64,000 bases of DNA, from NCBI GenBank assembly GCA_934438075.1, contig CAKSBF010000003.1:62001-126000 (forward strand). Reading direction: 5' to 3'. The translations under genes were made by a program, and so were the position numbers. This document shows, piece by piece, positions 25,865 to 35,343 of this stretch. The DNA is from an uncultured Clostridia bacterium (GTDB lineage Bacteria; Bacillota; Clostridia; UBA1381; UBA9506). The first letter of the stretch is position 1. Each line of letters starts with the position of its first letter. The notes beneath the pieces were generated by a model. That model saw nothing but the letters and a program-made list of their open reading frames with translations. It searched no databases and had not been told where the DNA came from.

Positions 25865-26515
25865 ATGAATCATTATCATACCATATTATTTGATTTAGAT
25901 GGCACTTTGACCGATCCCGGTATTGGCATAACCAATTCTGCAATGTACGCATTAAAAAAGTTTGGAATCACCATTACCGACCGCAGTAAGCTATATCCGT
26001 TTATCGGTCCACCGCTGCTTGATTCTTTTGAAAAGCACTATCACTTTACACCAAACGAGGCAAAAACAGCCGTAACCTATTACCGGGAATATTATACCGA
26101 TAAGGGTATTTATGAAAATCTGCTCTACCCCGGCATTGACGCACTTCTGCGCTCTCTTAATGCAAGCGGGAGAAAAGTCATTTTAGCAACCTCAAAACCG
26201 GAGCCTTTTGCCGAAAAAATCTTAAAGCACTTTCATCTTTTAAACTATTTCGACTTTGTCGGCGGCGCTCTTTTGGATGAAACCAGAACCGCCAAAGACG
26301 AGGTGATTGCTCACGTCCTTACCTCCTGCAATATTGACGTTGCAGGTACTGTTATGATCGGCGATCGCGAGTATGATATCATAGGAGCAAGAAAGAACGG
26401 CCTTGCTTCCATCGGCGTACTTTATGGCTACGGCAGCCGCGAAGAACTGGAAAATGCAGGCGCAGACTGCATTGCAGAAAGTGTGACTGATTTACAAAAC
26501 ATACTTTTAAAATAA
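25865..26515 (+). CDS. HAD-family phosphatase, phosphoglycolate-phosphatase-like
   Basis: 216-residue HAD subfamily IA hydrolase. Motif I FDLDGTLTD (about 9-17) holds the nucleophile Asp and the acid/base Asp; a helical cap follows; motif II Thr in LATSKPEPFAEKIL (about 114); motif III MIGDREYDIIGARKNG (about 163). The cap and GIGITNSAMYALKKFGI resemble the PGP/5'-nucleotidase subgroup, so the substrate could be phosphoglycolate, pyrophosphate or a nucleotide. The RBS is weak (AAGAAG). The dihydrouridine synthase gene follows after 13 bp. Confidence 0.88.
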   Translation: MNHYHTILFDLDGTLTDPGIGITNSAMYALKKFGITITDRSKLYPFIGPPLLDSFEKHYHFTPNEAKTAVTYYREYYTDKGIYENLLYPGIDALLRSLNASGRKVILATSKPEPFAEKILKHFHLLNYFDFVGGALLDETRTAKDEVIAHVLTSCNIDVAGTVMIGDREYDIIGARKNGLASIGVLYGYGSREELENAGADCIAESVTDLQNILLK

Positions 26516-26528
26516 GAAAGGTTAAAGC

Positions 26529-27470
26529 ATGGATTCATTTTATAAAAACAAAGTTATTCTGGCGCCAATGGCAGGTGTCAGTGACCTTCCTTTTCGTCTC
26601 ATATGCCGTGAATACGGCGCAGATATTGTATATTCCGAAATGGTGAGTGCAAAGGGAATCCACTACAAAGACAAAAAAACCAATCTGCTCCTGGCAACAG
26701 ATGAACGTGAACAGCCTTTAGTGGCCCAAATTTTTGGCTGCGAGCCGGAGATTATGGCAGAGGCTGCCGCATATGTAGAGGAAAAAGGCTTTACACATCT
26801 TGATATTAATATGGGTTGCCCAACGCCAAAAATTGTATCAAACGGCGACGGCAGTGCTCTCATGAAAAACTTGCCGCTAGCACGTTCTGTAATCCGGTCT
26901 GTTGTCAATTCATGCCATATTCCCGTCAGCATAAAAATGCGCTCCGGTTGGAACAGCGAAACTAAAAATGCCGTTGACCTCGCATGCATTGCAGAAGAAG
27001 AAGGTGCCTCCGCAGTTGCGGTACACGGACGTACCCGCGAAGAATTTTACAGCGGCCGCGCTGACTGGAACATAATTCGTGAAGTCAAAAAGGCTGTAAC
27101 GATTCCCGTTATCGGCAACGGTGATATTGTTTCTCCGGAATCAGCGCTGCAAATGTTGGAGGAAACCGGTTGTGACAGTATTATGATTGGCCGCGGCGCA
27201 GAGGGGAATCCTTTTTTGTTCCGCGCAGTTCGCGAAGCAATGGATGGCGAACCCCAGACGCTTATCTCTGCCGAAGAAAAACAGTGTACAATTTGCCGCC
27301 ATATTAAGCTTTTGGTAGAAATAAAAGGCGAACACATTGGTGTTCTGGAAGCAAGAAAACACATTGCCTGGTATGTAAAGGGGCTTCCCGGAGCAGGAAA
27401 GCTGAAAACCAAAGCCTTCTCCGCCTCCACTCTGGAAGAAATGCTGAATATTATTCAGGAAATTCATTAA
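26529..27470 (+). CDS. dusB: tRNA-dihydrouridine synthase
   Basis: 313-residue FMN enzyme that reduces uridines in tRNA D-loops with NADPH. N-terminal LAPMAGVSDLPFR, the catalytic Cys in NMGCPTPKIVSNGDGSAL (about 98), HGRTREEFYSG (about 165), and the phosphate-binding IGNGDI and MIGRGAEGNPFLF are diagnostic. The Dus class (B-like) is inferred from this motif set. AAAGG precedes the start. A terminator follows directly, ending a two-gene operon with the HAD phosphatase. Confidence 0.94.
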   Translation: MDSFYKNKVILAPMAGVSDLPFRLICREYGADIVYSEMVSAKGIHYKDKKTNLLLATDEREQPLVAQIFGCEPEIMAEAAAYVEEKGFTHLDINMGCPTPKIVSNGDGSALMKNLPLARSVIRSVVNSCHIPVSIKMRSGWNSETKNAVDLACIAEEEGASAVAVHGRTREEFYSGRADWNIIREVKKAVTIPVIGNGDIVSPESALQMLEETGCDSIMIGRGAEGNPFLFRAVREAMDGEPQTLISAEEKQCTICRHIKLLVEIKGEHIGVLEARKHIAWYVKGLPGAGKLKTKAFSASTLEEMLNIIQEIH

Positions 27471-27479
27471 TATAGAGCA

Positions 27480-27518
27480 AAAAATGCATACTAAAAATCA
27501 TGACCGGTATGCATTTTT
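27480..27518 (+). terminator. Terminator after dusB
   Basis: AAAAATGCATAC (27480-27491) pairs with GTATGCATTTTT (27507-27518). T residues continue to 27527. Confidence 0.88.
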
Positions 27519-27618
27519 CTTATTTTTATAAAGTTTTTCAGCATTCTTTCAGAAATGTATGTTATTATGTTGGAAAATAAAAGAAATTAGGCTGTCAACT
27601 AACGTGAGGTGAAATGAT

Positions 27619-28305
27619 ATGAAGATTTTGGTGGCAGAAGATGAAAAGCTGATATCAAATGCCGTATGCAAACTTTTACAGGATGAAGGTTTCTACACCG
27701 ATGCTGTTTATAACGGAGAAGATGCTGTTTATTATCTGCAAGAAGAACGCTACGACTTGATTATACTGGACATTATGCTTCCTCCTCCGGATGGAATAGA
27801 GATTTTAAAAATTGCTCGTCAAAGCGGTATTAACACTCCTATCTTAATGTTGACTGCCAAAAACACGATTCCCGATAAGGTATGCGGCTTAAACAGCGGT
27901 GCGGATGATTATATGACCAAACCCTTTGACTCTGATGAACTTCTGGCGCGCGTCAACGCCCTCACACGGCGGACAGGTAAACTTATTTTGGAGGATATCT
28001 CCTATGGTGATTTGCGTCTTGAACTGCATTCAGCCATACTATATTGCGGGGCCAATTCTATTCAGCTTACAAAAAAAGAATTTGAAGTTTTGAAAATGTT
28101 GTTAAAGAATGCAAACATTACCGTAACCAAAGAAAATCTGATTGTAAACATATGGGGAGCTGACTCCGACACAACTGAAAACAACGTGGAAGCATACATC
28201 TCATTTATCCGGAAAAAAATAAAATATTTGAACTCAAACGTGAGCATCAAAAATATTCAAGGTATCGGTTACCGGATGGAGGAACATTATGCTGAAAGCG
28301 TATAA
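27619..28305 (+). CDS. Two-component response regulator, OmpR/PhoB type
   Basis: 228-residue transcription factor. The receiver domain (1-118) has acidic residues EDEK near 8-9, the phosphorylated Asp in LIILDIMLPPPDG (about 51), Thr in MLTAK (about 79) and Lys in TKPFDSDELLARV (about 101). A winged-helix DNA-binding domain follows (about 125-225), ending in IKNIQGIGYRME. GTGAGGTGAAATG is the RBS. The kinase gene overlaps its end by 17 bp, so the pair is made together. Targets are not evident; the signal is unknown. Confidence 0.95.
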   Translation: MKILVAEDEKLISNAVCKLLQDEGFYTDAVYNGEDAVYYLQEERYDLIILDIMLPPPDGIEILKIARQSGINTPILMLTAKNTIPDKVCGLNSGADDYMTKPFDSDELLARVNALTRRTGKLILEDISYGDLRLELHSAILYCGANSIQLTKKEFEVLKMLLKNANITVTKENLIVNIWGADSDTTENNVEAYISFIRKKIKYLNSNVSIKNIQGIGYRMEEHYAESV

Positions 28306-29641
28306 GAAAAAATTTATTCTTTCCAATTTATGCTTAGTTGGTTTTGTGCTGTTGGTCATGAATACAGTGTTTTTCACCTATTCCTGCCACACCGGCATGA
28401 AAGAACTGAAAACAACCATGCAGCAGATGCTTGCGCCATATAATGCGCTAAAGGATATTATAAAAGACCATATGCAGGAAATTCCTCAAAAAACCGATCA
28501 ATCCCCCGACCTCAGCGAAAAACCGCCAAAACCTATGGATGAGTCAGCGTTAGACGAAAAAAAACCGCCTGCTCCTCGGGCAGTTCCTCCAAAACCAAAC
28601 GAAAAATACAGCAAGTCGGTTTTCGTTTTCTTTTATAATACCGACACAAAAACAACATCCGTTATTTCAAAAGAAGACATCCCATACGGAGATGATCTGC
28701 AGGAGATTGCCGAAACGGTTCAGGCTGCCGATGAAAACTTTGGGAAAATCACCGGAAAGGATTTATTCTTTTACAAACAAGCAACGGGAAACGATATTAA
28801 AATCGCCGTTGCAGAAAAAAGTTTTCTGCGCTTTGAGCGCCTCAAACTTCTATCGCTGCAATGCCTCATATTTTGTATAACCATGCTGATATTTTACTTC
28901 ATCAGCCGCTACATTGCCGGTATTGCAATTAAACCGCTTGAAGACTCCATCGAGCGCGAAAAACAATTTATTACAGATATTTCACACGATTTGAAAACCC
29001 CAATCACCGCCATTCTTGCCAACACAGACATTTTGGGAAAAAATCCAAGCGCATCTGTTGCTGACATGAATCAGTGGATTAGCGGGACAAAACAAGCAGC
29101 TGCTAACATGCGCACACTAATTGAAGAGATGCTGCTTCTCTCTAAAACAGAAACAATAAAGGAGATTCATACAGAAGCTGTAAATTTCACAGATATTACG
29201 GAGCAAAACGCATTGGTTATGGAATCGGTTGCGTACGAAAGGGATATACAGTATCGTACCAAAATACAAAAAGGCATCTATATTCAGGCAAATTCGGAAT
29301 ATGTGAAAAGAATCGTCGCTTCTTTGATTGATAACGCTTTAAAGTATGAGGCCGAAAATGGCTCTGTCACGGTAGAGCTAAGTGTAAAAAACGGAAAAGC
29401 ACAACTGCAGGTTACAAATCAAACCTCTGTTATCCCCAAAGAAGATCTACCCCACATTTTCGAACGTTTTTACCGCTCAGATAAATCACGCCAAGCCAAT
29501 ACCGGTCATGGCCTGGGACTTGCAATTGTAAAAAATTTAACAGATGCCATGAACGGAAAAATCAATGCAGTCAGTTCCGAAAAGGAGGGAACCATATTCA
29601 CGGTAAGCTTTCCCATTATAAATCAAACTATAAAGTTATAA
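28289..29641 (+). CDS. Sensor histidine kinase
   Basis: 450-residue membrane kinase partnered with the response regulator that overlaps it. One membrane segment lies at about 9-31 and one at about 190-210. The extracellular part between them includes a Pro/Lys/Glu-rich stretch (about 65-108). After the second segment comes the H box ISHDLKTPITAIL (about 232) without a clear HAMP linker, the N box LIDNALKYE (about 348), the F box HIFERFYRS and the G2 box GHGLGLAIVK (about 412). It fits the short VanS-like class of Firmicutes kinases. GGAGGAACATT precedes the ATG. The Pro-rich part may sense cell-wall stress, but that is a guess. Confidence 0.93.
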   Translation: MLKAYKKKFILSNLCLVGFVLLVMNTVFFTYSCHTGMKELKTTMQQMLAPYNALKDIIKDHMQEIPQKTDQSPDLSEKPPKPMDESALDEKKPPAPRAVPPKPNEKYSKSVFVFFYNTDTKTTSVISKEDIPYGDDLQEIAETVQAADENFGKITGKDLFFYKQATGNDIKIAVAEKSFLRFERLKLLSLQCLIFCITMLIFYFISRYIAGIAIKPLEDSIEREKQFITDISHDLKTPITAILANTDILGKNPSASVADMNQWISGTKQAAANMRTLIEEMLLLSKTETIKEIHTEAVNFTDITEQNALVMESVAYERDIQYRTKIQKGIYIQANSEYVKRIVASLIDNALKYEAENGSVTVELSVKNGKAQLQVTNQTSVIPKEDLPHIFERFYRSDKSRQANTGHGLGLAIVKNLTDAMNGKINAVSSEKEGTIFTVSFPIINQTIKL

Positions 29642-29667
29642 CAAAAAGAGAAAGGCGAAAAAATTTC

Positions 29668-30135
29668 ATGCTTACATTAAGATGCTATAAACCCGATGAT
29701 TGCCATATACTGGCGGCATTGTTTTATGACACGGTTCACACTATTAGCCGCAGAGATTATACCGAAGAGCAAGTCAACGCATGGGCTGATGGCAAGCTTA
29801 ACCTCACAGAATGGAATCTCTCTTTTCGCAATCATAACACGGTTATCGCTGAAAAAAACGGAAACATTACAGGTTTTGGAGATATGGATTCAGATGGTTA
29901 CCTGGATCGTCTTTATGTTCACAAAGACTACCAGCATCAAGGTATTGCTACTGCTATCTGTGATGTTTTGGAACAAAATTTTCGAGGTTCTGAAATCATA
30001 ACACATACTTCGGTTACTGCAAAAGGTTTTTTCGAAAAGCGCGGTTACAAGGCAATAAAGCAACAACAAGTATATCGACATGGCATACCGCTGATAAACT
30101 ATATTATGATTTTAAAAAAGAATTTCGTGCATTAA
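29668..30135 (+). CDS. GNAT-family acetyltransferase
   Basis: 155-residue acetyl-CoA-dependent N-acetyltransferase. The core acetyl-CoA loop is in VHKDYQHQGIATAIC (about 90-104), followed by a beta bulge, and a conserved GFFEKRGYKA (about 124-133) near the end. It resembles the PhnO/YafP-type GNAT proteins. It lies 26 bp after the histidine kinase, with AAAGGCG as RBS, and may belong to that transcript. The acceptor substrate is unknown. Confidence 0.88.
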   Translation: MLTLRCYKPDDCHILAALFYDTVHTISRRDYTEEQVNAWADGKLNLTEWNLSFRNHNTVIAEKNGNITGFGDMDSDGYLDRLYVHKDYQHQGIATAICDVLEQNFRGSEIITHTSVTAKGFFEKRGYKAIKQQQVYRHGIPLINYIMILKKNFVH

Positions 30136-30150
30136 ACTTAAGCCGGTGAT

Positions 30151-30195
30151 TCTATAAAATAACGGGAGTCAAAAAGACTCCCATTATTTTATAGA
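30151..30195 (+). terminator. Bidirectional terminator between convergent operons
   Basis: TCTATAAAATAA-GGGAGTC (30151-30170) pairs with GACTCCC-TTATTTTATAGA (30176-30195), with one mismatch. It serves the GNAT gene on the plus strand and the alpha/beta hydrolase gene on the minus strand. Confidence 0.88.
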
Positions 30196-30225
30196 ATATT
30201 TCATTTTAACCGGTCTTGCGCCATA

Positions 30226-30954
30226 TCAGCAATGCTCTAAAATAAACTCAACAATCACACTGCAATTCCACGGAATCCCATGCGGGTGATGACCTTGAGC
30301 GATTCTCGGAACAACCTTCAGTAAATTTTCCGTGCCTTCATATTCCATCTCCATCAACTTGCCATTTTGCTGATAAAGAACCGTTGCATCCTCAGTGCCG
30401 TAAAGCATGATAATCGGAATTTTGTTCTCTTTTAACACAGGAATATAGTTCATCGGATGATAGGGAAATTTTAACAGCTGTGCACGCGTAATACCCGGAT
30501 ACGCCTCAACAAACTCTCTGCCCCACGTCCGTTCGCACTCCTCATTTCCAAGTCTCCCCGGATAATCACAAAAATTTAAGACCGGTGCATCAATAAACAT
30601 ACAGGCAACCTTATCCGGGTGTGTTCCCGCAAAGCTTACCGCATGCGCACCGCCGCAGCTCATACCAATCGGTACGCATTTTTCATTTAAACCATATTTC
30701 TCATGTAAAAAAACCGCAAAACGTGCCTTTGCATCACAATCTTCTTTTGTGGCAAAACGGGTCTTGTTCTTCAAATATGCCGCATGAAAACCTTTACGAA
30801 GCAATGCAATTTCCGTTTCCGGAAAATCATTCCAATACTCTGTTTTTAAACTCCAATGTTTCCCCTCATCGGCATGCTCCGGAAATACTAAAATTGCTTC
30901 CCTACCCTCAAATTCAAAGCGTTCTTGCTGAAATCCATTCCACAACTCACTCAT
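30226..30954 (-). CDS. Alpha/beta hydrolase, prolyl-oligopeptidase-like
   Basis: 242-residue enzyme. The nucleophile elbow is GMSCGGAHA (Ser about 98), with a possible acid Asp in MLYGTEDATVLYQQ (about 189) and a His in AQGHHPHGIPW (about 217). No signal peptide, so it is cytoplasmic. The start at 30954 has GGAGG eight bases upstream; a longer frame to 30981 exists. It follows the group B hydrogenase by 50 bp, but a link to hydrogen metabolism is not obvious. Substrate unknown; an esterase or peptidase is likely from the fold. Confidence 0.82.
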   Translation of the reverse strand: MSELWNGFQQERFEFEGREAILVFPEHADEGKHWSLKTEYWNDFPETEIALLRKGFHAAYLKNKTRFATKEDCDAKARFAVFLHEKYGLNEKCVPIGMSCGGAHAVSFAGTHPDKVACMFIDAPVLNFCDYPGRLGNEECERTWGREFVEAYPGITRAQLLKFPYHPMNYIPVLKENKIPIIMLYGTEDATVLYQQNGKLMEMEYEGTENLLKVVPRIAQGHHPHGIPWNCSVIVEFILEHC

Positions 30955-31003
30955 CTGCTCTGCCTCCATTAAAATTAACACAACAATATTTTGATTCAGA
31001 TAA

Positions 31004-32431
31004 TTACTTCAAAACCGAAATAGCATCGCTAATTGTTTTTTCTAATGCCTCGCGTCCATATTTGTCCACCTCGGCTTTGTTCTTCTCTCCGTGCGTCAGA
31101 CAACCGGCACCGCCGATACAACCGCCGATACATGCCATTCCCTCAATAAAGTTAGCATCTGAAACATTTCTGCTCTTTTTAATCAATGCCGTACGGCACG
31201 CCTCAATACCATCGCACGACTGTGCCTTTAATTCAAAGTCATCATAGCCATGCTCTTTCAATCCCTCTGCCACAGCATCTGCTAAACCGCCGCAGCGTGC
31301 AAATATTCTTCCAAAATATGATGCATTGTCGAGTACATCCTCAGAAAGCTGAGTAATATCAATATCCCTGCTATCAAAAAGAGCCTGAAGCTCCTCAAAA
31401 GTGAGACAAGTATCAACATACGGTTTTACCTCTTCCTTTTGCACTTCCATCTTTTTTGCAGTACAAGGGCCGATAAAAACTACTTTCACATCATCTTTTG
31501 AACTATCCTTAATATATTTTGCAATCATTGCCATAGGGGAAAGATTATGCGATATGTGTTGCGCCAAATCAGGATATGCCTTGCGTACATAATCAACAAA
31601 CGCCGGGCAGCATGAACTCGTTAAAAATTTCTTTTCATAAAGCTCCTCCGATTCCGCATAAGCTACCATATCCGCTCCAAGCGCTGCCTCAATAACCGTG
31701 TAAAAGCCCAATGCTTTTAATCCGCTGATAACCTGTCCCAGCTTTGCATATGTAAACTGACTGGAAATAGACGGTGCAACCACCGCATATACACGATATT
31801 TTGTATTTTTTTCGCTCTTTTTGATTAAATCAATACAATCTAAAATAAATGATTTATCCGTGATAGCTCCAAATGGACACTGATATACACATGCGCCGCA
31901 TGAAATACACTTTTCATTATCAATTGCTGCCGCCTTATTCTCGTTCATTGAAATAGCCTTTACTTTACAAGCATTCTGACACGGTCTCTTACGATTTACA
32001 ATCGCCGTAAACGGGCAGACACGCGCACAAGCACCGCAGTCCACACACTTTGATTTATCAATATGCGCTACATGGTTATGATCAAAAGAAATAGCGCCTC
32101 TGCGGCAAACATCCTCGCAGCGGTTTGCCAGACAGCCCCTGCAAGCGTTTGTTACTTCATAGCCACCCATCGGGCACTCGTCACACGCGGTCTCAATAAC
32201 TTCAATCACATTGGGATTTTCACCCTCACCGCCCATGGCAATTTTCACACGCTCTGCTAAAATAGCACGCTCCTTATATACACAGCAACGCATAGTAGGC
32301 GTATTCCCCGGAATAATTCTCTTCGGAATATCCATCAGATTTTGCAAAAGCGTGTCGTTCCACGCTTCCCTCGCAACCTCGCGAAGCACCTTATATTTTA
32401 AATATTGCACCTTTGTATCAAATTTTCTCAT
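31004..32431 (-). CDS. [FeFe] hydrogenase, monomeric group B
   Basis: 475-residue enzyme that interconverts H2 with protons and electrons. A Cys-rich N-terminal part (CDECPMGG, CRGCLANRCEDVC) and ferredoxin-like clusters (CVDCGACARVCP, about 129-139; CISCGACVYQCP, about 175-185) come before the H domain. The H-cluster loops are TSSCCPAFV (271-279), GPCTAKK (321-327) and EGMACIGGCIGGAGC (430-444), all with the expected Cys. The MAC and short-loop pattern match the group B (B1) form, not bifurcating trimeric enzymes. RBS AGAGAGGAAAG. It lies 16 bp after the phosphatase gene, so it is the likely target of that sensory module. Its physiological electron partner is unknown, probably ferredoxin. 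Confidence 0.95.
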   Translation of the reverse strand: MRKFDTKVQYLKYKVLREVAREAWNDTLLQNLMDIPKRIIPGNTPTMRCCVYKERAILAERVKIAMGGEGENPNVIEVIETACDECPMGGYEVTNACRGCLANRCEDVCRRGAISFDHNHVAHIDKSKCVDCGACARVCPFTAIVNRKRPCQNACKVKAISMNENKAAAIDNEKCISCGACVYQCPFGAITDKSFILDCIDLIKKSEKNTKYRVYAVVAPSISSQFTYAKLGQVISGLKALGFYTVIEAALGADMVAYAESEELYEKKFLTSSCCPAFVDYVRKAYPDLAQHISHNLSPMAMIAKYIKDSSKDDVKVVFIGPCTAKKMEVQKEEVKPYVDTCLTFEELQALFDSRDIDITQLSEDVLDNASYFGRIFARCGGLADAVAEGLKEHGYDDFELKAQSCDGIEACRTALIKKSRNVSDANFIEGMACIGGCIGGAGCLTHGEKNKAEVDKYGREALEKTISDAISVLK

Positions 32432-32447
32432 GCTTTCCTCTCTCCCC

Positions 32448-33620
32448 TTAGAAATAACTAACCTTAATACGCTTTCCCATTTGCCTCAGACACGCAGAAA
32501 GTTCCTCAACCAGATTCATTTTAATACTGAAATTAATCGGCAATTCCGGATTTTGATGCGCCGGATTAATCGCCCTGCCAACATAAAAATTAATATCCGT
32601 TGCTTCTTCAAATAAAAGCCTGCAAATTAACGATGCACCATCATTATGATAACTCCAATGCGCGTAACTCTCATTTCCCGCCAAATAATCTTTGGCATAT
32701 TCTAATACCTTATTAATGGTGATAACTCCCTCTGTGACCAAATCAACCCCTTCAATTTCCGCAATCGGCGGAACATCACTGCTTTCAAAATGCAGGCTCG
32801 GCTTAACAGTCTTTCCCAAATATTTTGCCGCTATCGACGAAGTAGTACCTCCGCAAACAATATGCTTTCCCTCCTTAGAGAAAAACAGCGACATCATTCT
32901 GTTACAGTCATCACGATCACGCGGCGGACCAAACAACAGATTGACCGGAGCACGCTTTCGAATGCGTACCACGCAGGCAGTAGCATCATCACCCGGCTTC
33001 TCTCCATACAACTTAAAACATTCATCTGTCAAAATCGTTGCAAGAGTTTTTGCTGTAAAATCACCAAACGTAAGCGGCTCCAAAAACTCAATAATATCCT
33101 CCCGTTTCCATCCGAAATTGTACGCCAGACCGATTCCGGCATGAGGACAGCCATCACTCATCGCAACAAATACATCATTTTCCTGCAAATCAATCACGGA
33201 CTGATAAACCTTTTTCCCATCAATATTCATCTCTGTTTTCGGATAATCATAATTTTTGTTATCCCGAATCAGAATAACATGCGGATTATCATATTGTATC
33301 AGCTCTGCTGTCGTATTGTCAATTAAATGAATAATCGTAAACGTGGAATACGCCACGCCGCGCACACTGCAGATAGGAAGTGTTGCCGCAATCGTTTTTA
33401 CACACTCCTCCAATGCGATTCCTTCTGCCATCATAGTGGAAATGATTTTCGAAGTCAGTGTAGACAAAATGCTTGCTTTCACACCGCTGCCCAAACCATC
33501 TGCCAGCACAATTACCGATGAGTTTTCGCCCTGTTCTACAACATCCACATGATCCCCGCAAAGTTGCTCTCCATAATGATTAATGCTTTTATAGCCAATA
33601 TCTGCACATAAATTATTCAT
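32448..33620 (-). CDS. SpoIIE-type (PP2C) serine/threonine phosphatase
   Basis: 390-residue protein. Residues about 1-230 form a PP2C/SpoIIE phosphatase: VLADGLGSGVKAS (about 38-50) and VAMSDGCPHAG (about 153) hold metal-binding Asp residues, with GDDATACVV (about 217). The remaining 160 residues carry a GGTTSSIAAKYLG phrase and an acidic loop; I do not recognise this part. The gene starts eight bases inside the end of the sensory hydrogenase gene and stops 16 bp before the group B hydrogenase. In published [FeFe]-hydrogenase classes, group C3 enzymes are defined by a phosphatase neighbour. Its phosphoprotein substrate is unknown. Confidence 0.9.
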   Translation of the reverse strand: MNNLCADIGYKSINHYGEQLCGDHVDVVEQGENSSVIVLADGLGSGVKASILSTLTSKIISTMMAEGIALEECVKTIAATLPICSVRGVAYSTFTIIHLIDNTTAELIQYDNPHVILIRDNKNYDYPKTEMNIDGKKVYQSVIDLQENDVFVAMSDGCPHAGIGLAYNFGWKREDIIEFLEPLTFGDFTAKTLATILTDECFKLYGEKPGDDATACVVRIRKRAPVNLLFGPPRDRDDCNRMMSLFFSKEGKHIVCGGTTSSIAAKYLGKTVKPSLHFESSDVPPIAEIEGVDLVTEGVITINKVLEYAKDYLAGNESYAHWSYHNDGASLICRLLFEEATDINFYVGRAINPAHQNPELPINFSIKMNLVEELSACLRQMGKRIKVSYF

Positions 33621-35289
33621 CCGCTATCGTCTCCTTCAGTTTGGTGAGCGCAATTTTTGTCTCCGCCGCAGTCTCACCCAAAAGAGAGGCTATCTCTTGC
33701 ACAATGCGCATTTGTTTATCCACTACCCTATCCGCAATCTCTACTGTTTGTCTGCTGACATTTTCCTTTTTCTCGCGGGCATTTTCTTCTTCTGTAATAT
33801 CGCGCATGATGCAAATAAGCAATCTGTAATCTTTATCATACACAATGGTCTGTTCCACGTAACGCTCATATTCCGCTAAATAAACCCTTTTATTTTTAAT
33901 GCTTTTCCCGTTTGACAGCACCTCTACAAACCATTTCGGATCAAGCACACGTACAACCAAATCGCCAAGAATATCCTTTGCACTGCGCAAATTCATAATT
34001 TTCAGCGCCGCGCGGTTAATTTGCTGTACCTCAAGTGCTTCATTTAAAACAATTAAGCCGTTAGGTGTGTTTTGTACAATATTATCAGAAAAGCTTTCCG
34101 CTTTGTCCTTTAAATATGGCAAACACATGGAAATTTCTGCCTTACCCTGGTAAATTGCAATCGCCTTTTCGCGGCAGGTATTATATCCACAGGAGCCGCA
34201 GTTCAGCTCATCTGACGGTTTAAACTTACCCATCTGACGCAAGATATCGTTAATCTCACTTTCGCTGGGAGGCTGCAGTCTGCGCTCTATGGCGGTAAAT
34301 GTCTTAGTTAATGACAAGCTGTCCGGCTGTTTCACTACAAAATCCTTCTTGCCTGCAAATTCGGAAACCGCCTGATAATCCCGCACCGGTGAACGATGAA
34401 ATTTTTCCATAACCGGACCGCCGACACAGCTGCCGACACAAGCAGACATTTCAATAAAACATTTGTGAATATTTCCTTCCTCAATTTCTTTCAGCGCCGC
34501 CATGCAATTTTCTACACCGTCAATCGCCATATAGGTATATTCCGGATTATCCTGAGCCATAGTTTTTAAAATTCCGCCCGTTGTCGGGAAAAAACGGGCA
34601 CGGCTGTTATCGTTGCTTTCCTTTTCCGGCACGAGCTCTATGTTTTCTTCCTTCAGCCATTTGGTCAGCTCATCAAAGGTAAGCACGGCGTCAACAATAC
34701 CCTCATAATATTGCGCTTCATCTTTTTTTGCAACACAGGGACCGATAAAAACAGTTTTCGCATTCGGCACTCTGTTTTTAATCTCTTTGCAGTGCGCCTG
34801 CATCGGCGACATTACATTAGCCAGATAAGGAAGCTCCTGAGGATAATTTTTCTGAATCAAAAGATTTACCGAATGGCAGCAGGAAGATATAATGACATCC
34901 CGTTCCTCTTCATTAATCATTCTTTCGTACTCATTCTTTACAATTGTTGCTCCGATTGCCGTCTCCTCTGCATCGGCAAAACCCAGTTTTTGCAATGCCG
35001 AACGCATACTGCTGATGCCAACGCCTTCATAATTGGCAATAAAGGACGGCGCCAGGCTGACATAAACAGGGTCGCCGCTTGCCAATAATACACGCACCTT
35101 TTCCGTCTCATCTACAATCTGTTTGGCATTCTGCGGACAAACTACAAAGCAATGGCCGCACAAAATACATTCATTGCCAATAATATATGCCTGGTTGCCC
35201 GAAAAACGAATAGATTTTACCGGACAGTGCCGAATACATTTGTAACAGTTTTTACAATTTGATTTTTTCAGTGTCAGGCAATCTGCCAT
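33613..35289 (-). CDS. Sensory [FeFe] hydrogenase with PAS domain, group C3-like
   Basis: 558-residue protein. Two 4Fe-4S ferredoxin motifs (about 12-22 and 41-51), an H domain with loops SSCCHSVN (135-142), GPCVAKKD (183-190) and EMSACVGSCVGGPVM (280-294), a CGSCGYNTC cluster (364-372) with a later Cys at 389, and a PAS domain at about 400-500 (IVQNTPNGLIVLNEALEVQQ). The last 60 residues are helical. This layout is that of HydS-type hydrogen sensors that control other hydrogenases. Loop 1 reads CCHS instead of the catalytic CCPA, which suits a sensor with low turnover. The gene overlaps the phosphatase by eight bases. Confidence 0.92.
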   Translation of the reverse strand: MADCLTLKKSNCKNCYKCIRHCPVKSIRFSGNQAYIIGNECILCGHCFVVCPQNAKQIVDETEKVRVLLASGDPVYVSLAPSFIANYEGVGISSMRSALQKLGFADAEETAIGATIVKNEYERMINEEERDVIISSCCHSVNLLIQKNYPQELPYLANVMSPMQAHCKEIKNRVPNAKTVFIGPCVAKKDEAQYYEGIVDAVLTFDELTKWLKEENIELVPEKESNDNSRARFFPTTGGILKTMAQDNPEYTYMAIDGVENCMAALKEIEEGNIHKCFIEMSACVGSCVGGPVMEKFHRSPVRDYQAVSEFAGKKDFVVKQPDSLSLTKTFTAIERRLQPPSESEINDILRQMGKFKPSDELNCGSCGYNTCREKAIAIYQGKAEISMCLPYLKDKAESFSDNIVQNTPNGLIVLNEALEVQQINRAALKIMNLRSAKDILGDLVVRVLDPKWFVEVLSNGKSIKNKRVYLAEYERYVEQTIVYDKDYRLLICIMRDITEEENAREKKENVSRQTVEIADRVVDKQMRIVQEIASLLGETAAETKIALTKLKETIADE

Positions 35290-35343
35290 CTTCTCTCCCC
35301 CTGCTTAAAATAATGGTGTTAAAGCGCTGTAACGCCACATTTT

